Positions 7,312-14,357 of a DNA stretch of 32,678 nucleotides are shown here, piece after piece. Location: the NCBI GenBank assembly GCA_006226965.1, contig SBGQ01000178.1:1-32678 (forward strand), in the 5' to 3' direction. The number at the start of each line of letters is the position of its first letter. The stretch's first letter is position 1. This stretch comes from a bacterium. GTDB taxonomy: Bacteria; Bacteroidota; Rhodothermia; Balneolales; M1805. The notes beneath the pieces are model-generated. The model had not been told where the DNA came from and did not search any database. It was given only the letters and a program-made list of their open reading frames with translations. Both the position numbers and the translations under genes were made by a program.

Positions 7312-9027
7312 TCAGGCTTTTCCCGCCAAAGCTAAACCTTTTACGAACGCCTTTAATCCTGCTTCAATCGTGTCTGTAGAAACCGATTTTACCAAGAATT
7401 GCTTTTCTTTATGGGATAATCTTAAAGTCACTACAACCAATGAACTCGCTGCCGGACTCAACACTTCCACATTATGATCAACGACTTCGATAGGAATCAA
7501 GGTATCTGTAACCGATTTCACCGCAGTTATTACAGCGTGTAATGGACCAACGCCTTTAGCTTTTGCATCAATATGTTTGCCTTTAATTCCAAGACTAACA
7601 GTTGCATTAACCAAACCGTTTTTGCGCATACGAACATCGTAATCCAGTACCTGAATTAATTGGTCAGATTCCGGCTCCTCATCAAAAACCATCGATTGAA
7701 GCACTTCCAACTCTTTTTCGGTGAGGATTTTGCCGCGCTTATTGAATGAATCCACGTAATCATTAAAGATCTTCGCCTGTTCAGGTTCCAATTTCAAATT
7801 ACCGAACGGACTTCCCTGCCATTTTCCCCAAGCACTTGCCTGAATATCCAAATAGCCGGAATTAATAAACTTGTGAATGGCTTTTAAATCATTCCCGATT
7901 ACCGGTGAAGGCAAACTGTGTCGAACCACAACGCCTGTATCTTTCAAGCCGATTCCGGTTAGTACAAACAAACACTTAGCGGAACCAAATTCTTTACGAT
8001 ATTTCTTGAAGGCAGCCAAGCCTAAAGCACTTGCAGGCTCTGTAAAAATGCCTTCTTTTTGTGCCATTTCGGTCAAAGCTTCCAGAATTTCTTCTTCCGA
8101 AACGGTGAACGCCACACCGTTACTTTCGTTGATTCCACGCAACACTTTATAAAAATCTACCGGATCGGCAGCCGCAACTGCACCGGCAATAGTTTGCACA
8201 CGTGTTTCAATAATCTTTTCTTTTTTGAAGATGCCCTTTACAACGGGAGAGCTTCCTTCGGGTTGAACAGCAACCATTTTCGGGAGTTTTTTAATCAAAC
8301 CCTGATTAAAAGCTTCGCGATATCCTTTCCAGATGGCGCCAAAATTTGTACCGCATCCAACCGGCACAAAAACGTAATCAAAATCGTCGCCGCCTTGCTC
8401 AATCACTTCAAAACTCATGGATTTTTGTCCCTCTTCACGGAACACATAATCGCCGGCCAAATAGTAATTGCCTGATTCTGCAAACTTACGACACAATGCT
8501 TCACAGGTCGAGTAATCACCTTTTACTTTAATCACTTTGGCGTTGTACACCATTGCCTGAGCCAATTTACCTTCAGTAGTGTATTCGGGTACAAATACGT
8601 AACATTTTATACCAAAATAACTGGCGTATGCTGCAACCGAAGCCGCCATATTTCCGGTTGATGCCAAACAAATGGCATCAGCACCTAACTCACGGGCTTT
8701 TAACACTTCAATGTAAGAACCGCGATCTTTAAAACATCCGGTTGGATTTTGATATTCGCTCTTTACCCAAACATTTCCATCGTACTGCGCTGAAAGTTTA
8801 TCGAGCCTTTTCAGTTCTGTTTTATTGGTACGAATCGGGTCTTCGGGGCGGGTTTTTAAAGGAACGAGAATCTGATGTGGATTTTCCGGTGAAATATGGT
8901 ACTCAATCTCTAAAACACTTCCGCAAACCGTACAATATGTGGTTGTTTCTTTCTCTGAATTGATGTGTCCGTGTTGTACACATTTGAGCGTATAAAGCTC
9001 ACTTTCGGTTGAAGTGCTGTTGTTCAT
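7312..9027 (-). CDS. thrC: Threonine synthase fused to a LeuA-type regulatory domain
   Basis: This 571-residue protein converts O-phosphohomoserine to threonine with PLP. An N-terminal cysteine cluster (C16, C32, C35) suggests a zinc ribbon. The PLP lysine is K100 in NPTGCFKDRG, the threonine-synthase form rather than the FKLRG of threonine deaminase. ASTGNMAAS (122-130) and VGCGTN (223-228) form the cofactor pocket, and the fold ends near 375. After an 80-residue linker, residues about 456-571 look like the LeuA dimerisation/allosteric domain of 2-isopropylmalate and citramalate synthases: LDYDVRMRKNG, then GVGPLHAVITAVKSV, then STDTIEAGLKAFVKGLA. In those enzymes this domain binds leucine or isoleucine. 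Control by a branched-chain amino acid is therefore plausible, but inferred. Confidence 0.88.
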   Translation of the reverse strand: MNNSTSTESELYTLKCVQHGHINSEKETTTYCTVCGSVLEIEYHISPENPHQILVPLKTRPEDPIRTNKTELKRLDKLSAQYDGNVWVKSEYQNPTGCFKDRGSYIEVLKARELGADAICLASTGNMAASVAAYASYFGIKCYVFVPEYTTEGKLAQAMVYNAKVIKVKGDYSTCEALCRKFAESGNYYLAGDYVFREEGQKSMSFEVIEQGGDDFDYVFVPVGCGTNFGAIWKGYREAFNQGLIKKLPKMVAVQPEGSSPVVKGIFKKEKIIETRVQTIAGAVAAADPVDFYKVLRGINESNGVAFTVSEEEILEALTEMAQKEGIFTEPASALGLAAFKKYRKEFGSAKCLFVLTGIGLKDTGVVVRHSLPSPVIGNDLKAIHKFINSGYLDIQASAWGKWQGSPFGNLKLEPEQAKIFNDYVDSFNKRGKILTEKELEVLQSMVFDEEPESDQLIQVLDYDVRMRKNGLVNATVSLGIKGKHIDAKAKGVGPLHAVITAVKSVTDTLIPIEVVDHNVEVLSPAASSLVVVTLRLSHKEKQFLVKSVSTDTIEAGLKAFVKGLALAGKA

Positions 9028-9061
9028 CAGTCCGGAATCTCCATTCTCCTAAAAATTCATG

Positions 9062-9090
9062 CAAAGTTACACAAATTGATGGAATCACAA
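9062..9090 (-). promoter_or_regulatory. Candidate promoter of the threonine synthase gene
   Basis: On the minus strand TTG (9090-9088), 18 bp, then TAACTTTG (9069-9062) fits the TTG-N17-21-TAnnTTTG consensus of Bacteroidota promoters. The predicted transcript would start near 9055 and leave a leader of about 30 nt. Confidence 0.55.
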
Positions 9091-9202
9091 GGGGATTTAC
9101 CAAGGTCATACTTAGTAAAAATTTATGACTTGCTCCTGATGCCTGAATGATTTATCGTTTAGAATCGTTTCTCTTTCAGCTTTGTGAATTCGCCTGTTTA
9201 CC

Positions 9203-10303
9203 ATGAAAATCAGATACTCATCATACATTCCATCACCCGACCATAACAAAACGCCCTTTCAAAAACTGAAAGATATTTTCGACCAATTATTATTGATTTC
9301 CGGCGGTGATGTTTCTCAGGCTTTAAAATGGTTGAATGAACTCGACAGACAATACAATCTAATTAAACCGGAAGATGAGTATTCCATGGCTCAGTTCATC
9401 GAAGATTTAAAAGAACAGGGCTTTATTGAGTTTGATGATGAGCAAAATCGTATGATTTTAACCGCAAAAACCGAAGTAAATCTGCGAAAAAATGCTTTCG
9501 AAGAAATTTTCAAAAACCTGAAAAAAGGCACAGTCGGAGAACATAAAACTGATTTCACAGGTCGCGGAATGGAGCGCCAACCGGAAACAAGAGCCTTTCA
9601 ATTCGGGGATGACTTAACCCAACTCGATACCACGGCATCCGTTCTAAATGTGCTCAAACACTCGAATCTCGAAGCGTTCGACATGCAGGAAGACGACCTC
9701 ATGATGCACGAAACCGACCATTATACCGGAGTGGCAACTGTTTTAATGATCGACCTCTCTCACTCCATGATTTTATACGGTGAAGACCGCATTACTCCGG
9801 CAAAAAAAGTGGCTTTAGCTTTAAGCGAACTCATCTTGAAAAACTTCGCAAAAGACAGTTTAGATATTATTGCTTTTGGTGATGACGCCTGGCAGGTTTC
9901 CATCAAAGATTTACCATATTTACAGGTCGGACCGTTTCATACAAATACCAAAGCCGGACTCGAAATGGCGAGAAATCTCTTATCGCGCAAAAAACATTCG
10001 AACAAACAGATTTTTATGATTACCGACGGAAAACCATCTGCCATGTTCGAATACGGAAAATTGTACAAAAACAGCTACGGACTCGACCGAAAAATCGTAA
10101 ATAAAGTATTAGATGAAGCCGTAAAATGCCGACGTGAAAAGATTGAAATCACTACGTTTATGATTGCTCAAGATCCCTATTTGCAGAATTTTGTGCACGA
10201 ACTTACCGAAGCAAATGGTGGAAAAGCGTACTTCACGGGCATTGACAATTTGGGTGGAGTTGTTTTTCAGGACTACATCAAAAACAGAAAAAAAAGGGTG
10301 TAA
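9203..10303 (+). CDS. VWA-domain protein with MIDAS motif (BchD/chelatase-like)
   Basis: This 366-residue protein has no signal peptide and is probably cytoplasmic. The first 170 residues are mostly helical and charged, with a GRGMERQPETR motif near 120. Residues about 177-360 form a von Willebrand factor A domain. Its metal-ion-dependent adhesion site is DLSHSM (D184, S186, S188), followed by an FHTNTKAGL threonine loop and the MITDGKP strand. Relatives usually act with a MoxR or magnesium-chelatase-like AAA+ ATPase. None is adjacent here, so a partner would have to be elsewhere. The stop codon lies inside the stem of a terminator serving the converging lipoate ligase gene. Confidence 0.78.
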   Translation: MKIRYSSYIPSPDHNKTPFQKLKDIFDQLLLISGGDVSQALKWLNELDRQYNLIKPEDEYSMAQFIEDLKEQGFIEFDDEQNRMILTAKTEVNLRKNAFEEIFKNLKKGTVGEHKTDFTGRGMERQPETRAFQFGDDLTQLDTTASVLNVLKHSNLEAFDMQEDDLMMHETDHYTGVATVLMIDLSHSMILYGEDRITPAKKVALALSELILKNFAKDSLDIIAFGDDAWQVSIKDLPYLQVGPFHTNTKAGLEMARNLLSRKKHSNKQIFMITDGKPSAMFEYGKLYKNSYGLDRKIVNKVLDEAVKCRREKIEITTFMIAQDPYLQNFVHELTEANGGKAYFTGIDNLGGVVFQDYIKNRKKRV

Positions 10304-10318
10304 AAAAAACTTACACCC
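10288..10318 (-). terminator. Intrinsic terminator of the lipoate ligase gene, inside the VWA gene's 3' end
   Basis: The 8-bp stem TTACACCC/GGGTGTAA (10296-10303 with 10311-10318) has a 7-nt loop. On the minus strand it is followed by an uninterrupted T8 tract (10288-10295). The left stem arm includes the last codons and TAA of the VWA gene. Confidence 0.75.
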
Positions 10319-10325
10319 CAAACGT

Positions 10326-11330
10326 TTACTCTATGTCAGCGCCGTAAATTAATTCCAGAAATTCATCTTTAGAAACATCACCGAAATACTGTTTCACATC
10401 TACATTTTCCAGCGCGGCTTGCAATTCAGCTGGTTCGTAACGCACACCTTTTAAAAGCGTCTCAATCTCTGAAACAGGCGAAAATCCTAAAAAATCACCG
10501 AAAATTTTCACTTCTTCGATGTGACCTTTTTCTACATCTAAACGCAGATCAATCTCACCAATCGGGAAACGTTTTGTCCGTTGAATATTAAACTTTGGTG
10601 AACGTCCAAAATTCCAATCCCAATTTCCGTAACGCTCTTCGCGAAGTTTGTGCACCGCATCCCAATCTTCCTGTGTAGGATGATATATTTCAAAATGCTC
10701 CAATTCGCTGGTTAATCCTTCCAACAAAGCCGCTCTGAATTCCATAACCGACATCGGTTTTTCTAAAAATTCGGTGATATTTGCTACACGACTGCGAACT
10801 GATTTGTGCCCTTTTGACTGAATTTTGCTCATTTTCACATTTAAAGCATTGGCAACTTCGCCTAGTTCGCTATTAAACAGTAATGTTCCGTGGCTGAACA
10901 TTCGTTTTATTGTTGAATACTGTGCGTTACCAGAAATCTTGCGTCCGTCAACCTGAATATCGTTGCGTCCGCTTAATTCAGCATTTACACCCATTTTTTG
11001 CAATACATGAATTACCGGAGCCGTGAATTTTTTGAAATTGTGCAGGCTGGCACTATCGTAATTTGTAATAAAACTGAAATTCAGATTTCCCAAATCGTGA
11101 TACACGGCACCGCCGCCTGAAAGACGTCGAACCACGTGAATTTTATTTTTTTCTACATATTCGTGATTAATTTCTTCCAGTGTATTCTGATTTCGTCCGA
11201 TTATAATCGAAGGTTCATTGATGTAAAACAGCAAATAATCGTGGCTGAAATCAAAATTTCTAAGCGCGTGTTCTTCTAAAGCAAGGTTTAGACTCGGGTC
11301 GTTAATCCCGTTGTTATCAATAAAAATCAT
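10326..11330 (-). CDS. lplA: Lipoate-protein ligase A
   Basis: This enzyme of 334 residues activates free lipoate with ATP and attaches it to a lysine of the E2 subunits of 2-oxoacid dehydrogenases and of GcvH. The signature RRLSGGGAVYHD lies at residues 68-79, and K131 in GRKISGNAQ matches the catalytic lysine region of E. coli LplA. A C-terminal domain (about 245-334, with FGRSPKFNIQRTKRFPIGEIDLRL) corresponds to the accessory lipoate ligase domain. The frame is open upstream to a TTG at 11387, but the ATG at 11330 (MIFIDNNGIND) matches the family N-terminus and is preferred. It is transcribed toward the VWA gene and ends in an intrinsic terminator. Confidence 0.9.
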   Translation of the reverse strand: MIFIDNNGINDPSLNLALEEHALRNFDFSHDYLLFYINEPSIIIGRNQNTLEEINHEYVEKNKIHVVRRLSGGGAVYHDLGNLNFSFITNYDSASLHNFKKFTAPVIHVLQKMGVNAELSGRNDIQVDGRKISGNAQYSTIKRMFSHGTLLFNSELGEVANALNVKMSKIQSKGHKSVRSRVANITEFLEKPMSVMEFRAALLEGLTSELEHFEIYHPTQEDWDAVHKLREERYGNWDWNFGRSPKFNIQRTKRFPIGEIDLRLDVEKGHIEEVKIFGDFLGFSPVSEIETLLKGVRYEPAELQAALENVDVKQYFGDVSKDEFLELIYGADIE

Positions 11331-11718
11331 GGTAAAACTGAATTTTTTTGGGCAATGAAGCCGCAATTTATCGAATCTCATTACCAATTGCTGATTGAAA
11401 CATCGCTCTGAATGGAACGATTGTTTTTACTATCATCACTTGTATTGCTTTTAAGCCGATCCGGACTAAACTGGAATTCAGGTTTCTATACTTTAATGCG
11501 ATTTTATTACTTATGAACGAGGTTAGGGATTCTAAGAATCTTGCTTTTACATGATTGACGTTTTTTAAAACCATTTCAAGTGCAGTCCGGAACTAGTTTT
11601 CTCACAATTAGGACTCACAGTGTTTAAAAGTCCTTTTAAAAAAACGTCCTGGCGAAGCGTATTTATTTCATCCAATCTCAATTACTTATATTCTGAAAAA
11701 CAACCTCAGCGTTTTTCT
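11331..11718. other. Divergent intergenic region, no gene seen
   Basis: This is roughly 390 bp between the outward-facing lplA and hydrolase genes once their starts are placed at ATGs. It must contain both promoters, but no exact TAnnTTTG box is obvious. A small palindrome, GATTC-TAA-GAATC, occurs near 11528. A 68-codon minus ORF here has no recognisable features. Confidence 0.45.
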
Positions 11719-12720
11719 ATGAAATTCCTGTTTCTAAGCTATTTTCTTTTTCTGTTTCCAATTGCATCTAGAGCACAACTTTTACCCGGCTTTCAAGAGA
11801 CAGGGATTTTTCATGAGCAACAATTAGTACTAGAAGATTCCACTTCAAAAACTCGAATTTTGATTAATGCACCATTTAGTGGATTTCAAGAACACAATCA
11901 AGTAATGCTTGTTTTGTATGCACTTCCGAATGGGAATTCGATTGAACAAACGAAGGGTAAAAAAACGAATCCGGGCGATGATTGGCATTTCGATATTCAA
12001 CATATTGCCGCTCAAACTCGATTTATCCGTTCCGTACTTTCCGAAAAAACAGTGGTGGTTGCTTACTTAGAAAACACGTACAAAAGTTGGCCTCTTTGGA
12101 AACGGGAAACACCGGATTATCTGCGAAAAACCAATGAAATGGTAAAATATATCTCGCAACTTTTTGAAAACTGGAGCCCCGAAATAGTTTTAAACGGACA
12201 CAGTGGCGGAGGTCGATTCTTATTTAACTATTTGGAATCAGTTGATGAAATACCTGAAATAGTAACACGTATTTCATTTCTGGATAGCGATTACGGATAC
12301 GAAGATTCCACACATGGATCCAAACTGAACAACTGGCTTCATTCAGGAACTAACAAATTTCTCACTGTTTTGGCCTATAACGACAGTGTGGTTGTGTATA
12401 ACGGCAAACCCTTGGTTTCTCCCACTGGAGGAACATGGTACCGAACCAAGTTGATGAAAAGCTATCTATCTCAATCGTTTAACTTTATTGAAGTGAATCA
12501 GGATAGTTTACTTTGGTACAAATCGGCTAATAACACCATCTCGTTTGTACTCAAAACCAATCCCGAAGGTAAAATCTATCATACCGTTCAAGTTGAACGA
12601 AATGGATTTATTCACAGCATTCTTGCAGGAACTGCCTACGAAGAAAAAGGCTACCGTTACTTTGGCGAACGAGCCTATTCAGAGTTTATGAGTGATAGTG
12701 TTGGTGTGCAAAAACGTTGA
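11719..12720 (+). CDS. Secreted alpha/beta-hydrolase-like protein
   Basis: This is a 333-residue exported protein. MKFLFLSYFLFLFPIASRAQ is a clear signal peptide, which places the start at the ATG at 11719 rather than the in-frame GTG at 11620. A nucleophile elbow VLNGHSGGGRF gives S162 as candidate nucleophile. An acidic residue follows in SFLDSDYG (D189 or D191), and H299 in NGFIHS is in the right place for a Ser-Asp-His triad. It is probably a periplasmic or lipid-exposed esterase or peptidase; the substrate is unknown. The 3' end contains the candidate promoter of the next gene. Confidence 0.68.
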   Translation: MKFLFLSYFLFLFPIASRAQLLPGFQETGIFHEQQLVLEDSTSKTRILINAPFSGFQEHNQVMLVLYALPNGNSIEQTKGKKTNPGDDWHFDIQHIAAQTRFIRSVLSEKTVVVAYLENTYKSWPLWKRETPDYLRKTNEMVKYISQLFENWSPEIVLNGHSGGGRFLFNYLESVDEIPEIVTRISFLDSDYGYEDSTHGSKLNNWLHSGTNKFLTVLAYNDSVVVYNGKPLVSPTGGTWYRTKLMKSYLSQSFNFIEVNQDSLLWYKSANNTISFVLKTNPEGKIYHTVQVERNGFIHSILAGTAYEEKGYRYFGERAYSEFMSDSVGVQKR

Positions 12721-12730
12721 TTTATCTTTG
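12701..12730 (+). promoter_or_regulatory. Promoter of the DUF1801 gene, overlapping the end of the hydrolase gene
   Basis: TTG (12701-12703), 19 bp, TATCTTTG (12723-12730) is an exact match to the Bacteroidota consensus at ideal spacing. The -33 element lies in the last codons of the upstream gene. The predicted leader is about 50 nt. Confidence 0.6.
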
Positions 12731-12788
12731 TATCTATAAATTCTAGATAATTTTAAAATTTCATTTGAACTAATTAGCATTCAAGCCC

Positions 12789-13205
12789 ATGACCAAAGCA
12801 AACAACAAAACCTCAGCAAACACCCTTTCAGTTGATGAATTCTTACAGCAATTCTCATCAAGTCCGGAATTCGAAGATTTACTCGAAATTGACCGAATGA
12901 TGCAGGAAGTTTCCGGACATCAGTCAAAAATGTGGGGAACGAGTATTGTCGGGTATGGTGAAATCGAACTCAAGTATGAAAGCGGACGCGAGTTAGATTG
13001 GTTTTATTTCGGGTTTTCTCCTCGAAAACAAAACATCAGTTTATATCTCACTTGCGATTTATCAACGATGAGTCACCATTTAGAAAAATTGGGGAAATAC
13101 AAAAACGGGAAAGGGTGTTTATACATCAAAAAGCTCGCTGATGTTGATAAAGAAGTGCTGAAAGAAATGTGTAAGCAAGCAATGCTATCTAACAACAAAC
13201 ACTAA
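12789..13205 (+). CDS. DUF1801 (YdhG-like) family protein
   Basis: This is a small soluble protein of 138 residues. The family core is visible: GHQSKMWGTSIVGYG (about 43-57), YESGRELDWFYFGFSPRKQNISLYL (about 63-87) and LGKYKNGKGCLYIKKLADVD near the end. DUF1801 proteins are widespread, small and of unknown biochemical function; some resemble frataxin-like or iron-binding folds in structure comparisons, which does not establish a role here. It has its own promoter and a strong bidirectional terminator, so it is probably a one-gene transcript. Confidence 0.82.
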   Translation: MTKANNKTSANTLSVDEFLQQFSSSPEFEDLLEIDRMMQEVSGHQSKMWGTSIVGYGEIELKYESGRELDWFYFGFSPRKQNISLYLTCDLSTMSHHLEKLGKYKNGKGCLYIKKLADVDKEVLKEMCKQAMLSNNKH

Positions 13206-13233
13206 TTTTCTGAATCAATAGTGTCAGCATAAA

Positions 13234-13263
13234 AAAAGGCAACCCTTTCAACGGTTGCCTTTT
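13234..13263. terminator. Bidirectional intrinsic terminator
   Basis: An 11-bp perfect stem (13234-13244 with 13253-13263; GC core GGCAACC/GGTTGCC) has an 8-nt loop. It is flanked by A7 on the left and T4 on the right. It sits between the converging DUF1801 and Hsp20 genes and can serve both. Confidence 0.85.
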
Positions 13264-13316
13264 CGGTCTAACAAATGTTGTATTGTATGAACTTTATCGA
13301 GGTTAAATGAAGGGGC

Positions 13317-13754
13317 TTATTCTATTTCAATGAGTTTTGCAGTTTCAACTTTTTGTTCTGTTTTCGCTATTACGATACTTAGAACACCATGCTCATAATT
13401 GGCTCTTACACTTTCTCTGTTTGCTTTTTCAGGGAGAGTAAAGCTTCGTTTAAATGAGCTGTAGCTGAATTCACGACGCATATAACCTTCTTTTTCTTCT
13501 TTATTTTCAGCTTCTTTTTCAGAAGAAACGGTTAATACATCTTTATCGAGACTGATTTTAAAATCGTCTTTTTTTAATCCGGGCGCTGCTAATTCGACAA
13601 TAAAATCGGTTTCTGTTTCTTTGATATTTACCGCCGGAATTTGACGAATGTTTAAAGAATCACTAAACAAATCTGACACAGGAGTGTCAAAAAAGTTATC
13701 AAAGAGTGAATCGAACGTTGGCATTAGGTCTCTTTTAAAACGAACAAGTGTCAT
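13317..13754 (-). CDS. Small heat-shock protein, Hsp20/alpha-crystallin family
   Basis: This is a 145-residue ATP-independent holdase chaperone. The N-terminal 40 residues are phenylalanine-rich (FDSLFDNFFDTPVSDLF), the usual client-binding arm. Residues about 42-137 form the alpha-crystallin domain, with ELAAPGLKKDDFKISLD, the charged loop SSEKEAENKEEKEGYMRREFSYSSF and the ANYEHGVLSIVIAK strand. A short C-terminal IEIE provides an IxI-like dimer-linking motif. Unusually for this window there is a strong Shine-Dalgarno sequence, AAAGGAGA, about 6 nt before the ATG. It differs clearly from the second Hsp20 at 23890-24288. Confidence 0.93.
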   Translation of the reverse strand: MTLVRFKRDLMPTFDSLFDNFFDTPVSDLFSDSLNIRQIPAVNIKETETDFIVELAAPGLKKDDFKISLDKDVLTVSSEKEAENKEEKEGYMRREFSYSSFKRSFTLPEKANRESVRANYEHGVLSIVIAKTEQKVETAKLIEIE

Positions 13755-13811
13755 ACTATTTCTCCTTTTAGATTGATGTTTTAAATCATCTATGACAAGG
13801 CTCGTGCCAAC

Positions 13812-13838
13812 AAAAAAGCCCGCTCATTTTGGCAGGCT
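13812..13838 (-). terminator. Second minus-strand terminator-like hairpin
   Basis: On the minus strand, AGCCTGC and GCGGGCT (13838-13832 with 13823-13817, one G-T pair) form a 7-bp stem with an 8-nt loop. The T run (13812-13817) begins at the last stem base. It lies downstream of a first terminator and upstream of the Hsp20 gene. Confidence 0.5.
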
Positions 13839-13868
13839 AAAACATGATAAAACAACAGTTTGTCAGCT

Positions 13869-13898
13869 AAAAAATGCCATTATTACAAACCAATGGCA
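13869..13898 (-). terminator. Intrinsic terminator of the small membrane protein gene
   Basis: On the minus strand TGCCATT and AATGGCA (13898-13892 with 13881-13875) form a 7-bp stem followed by T6 (13874-13869). A further perfect palindrome AACCTG-A-CAGGTT (13898-13910) separates it from the stop codon. Confidence 0.65.
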
Positions 13899-13913
13899 AC
13901 CTGACAGGTTTTA

Positions 13914-14117
13914 CTAGTAACGAGAGGTTTTTGAAAATCGGCTTAACAGGAATAACGTGAGAAAACCCGATACAATTGATAATACAAGTAGATATATCAC
14001 TTTTGAATCAGGTCCGGTAGTTAGTACAGACTCTGAATTTGCCGTATTTACTAAAAATAATACGAGCATTGTAAAAATAATACCGGCATACATAAACCGT
14101 CTTCTAATCATCAACAT
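13914..14117 (-). CDS. Small two-helix membrane protein, unknown function
   Basis: This is a 67-residue hypothetical protein. A basic start (MLMIRRRFM) precedes a hydrophobic helix at about 10-24 (AGIIFTMLVLFLVNT). A short polar stretch follows, then a second helix at about 40-59 (VIYLLVLSIVSGFLTLFLLS) and a basic tail (RFSKTSRY), so both ends probably face the cytoplasm. I do not recognise the family. A downstream terminator and a large perfect hairpin upstream support its being a real unit. It is divergent from the large hybrid sensor gene. Confidence 0.55.
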   Translation of the reverse strand: MLMIRRRFMYAGIIFTMLVLFLVNTANSESVLTTGPDSKVIYLLVLSIVSGFLTLFLLSRFSKTSRY

Positions 14118-14159
14118 TTACATTCTCACTTTCTAAAATCAATATTTTTGAGTATTGTA

Positions 14160-14194
14160 TTTGAAAGTGCCACATTGGGTGTGGCACTTTCAAA
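14160..14194. promoter_or_regulatory. Perfect 14-bp inverted repeat in a divergent promoter region
   Basis: TTTGAAAGTGCCAC (14160-14173) and GTGGCACTTTCAAA (14181-14194) pair perfectly around a 7-nt loop. No T tract follows on either strand, and no gene ends here: both neighbours start on either side. That makes an operator, 5'-leader structure or small-RNA terminator more likely than an mRNA terminator. Confidence 0.55.
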
Positions 14195-14357
14195 AGGGTT
14201 TCAATCTCTTAATGAAATAGCCTTAGGGATATATCTCAGTACCTCCGTTCAAGAAAGTATTCTGAGTTGTGTTCAGACAGTAGCATCAAACTACGATATT
14301 GTATGAGTAAAATATTTACACTATCGTTTCAAAGACTGTCACTATCAATTCAATTTT

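Noticed and set aside
11368-11574. 68-codon minus ORF upstream of lplA
   Set aside because: No recognisable domain and no ribosome site; it overlaps the likely promoter region and an upstream extension of lplA.
11620-12720. Hydrolase starting at GTG 11620
   Set aside because: The signal peptide begins at the ATG at 11719; the 33 upstream residues look unlike an export signal.
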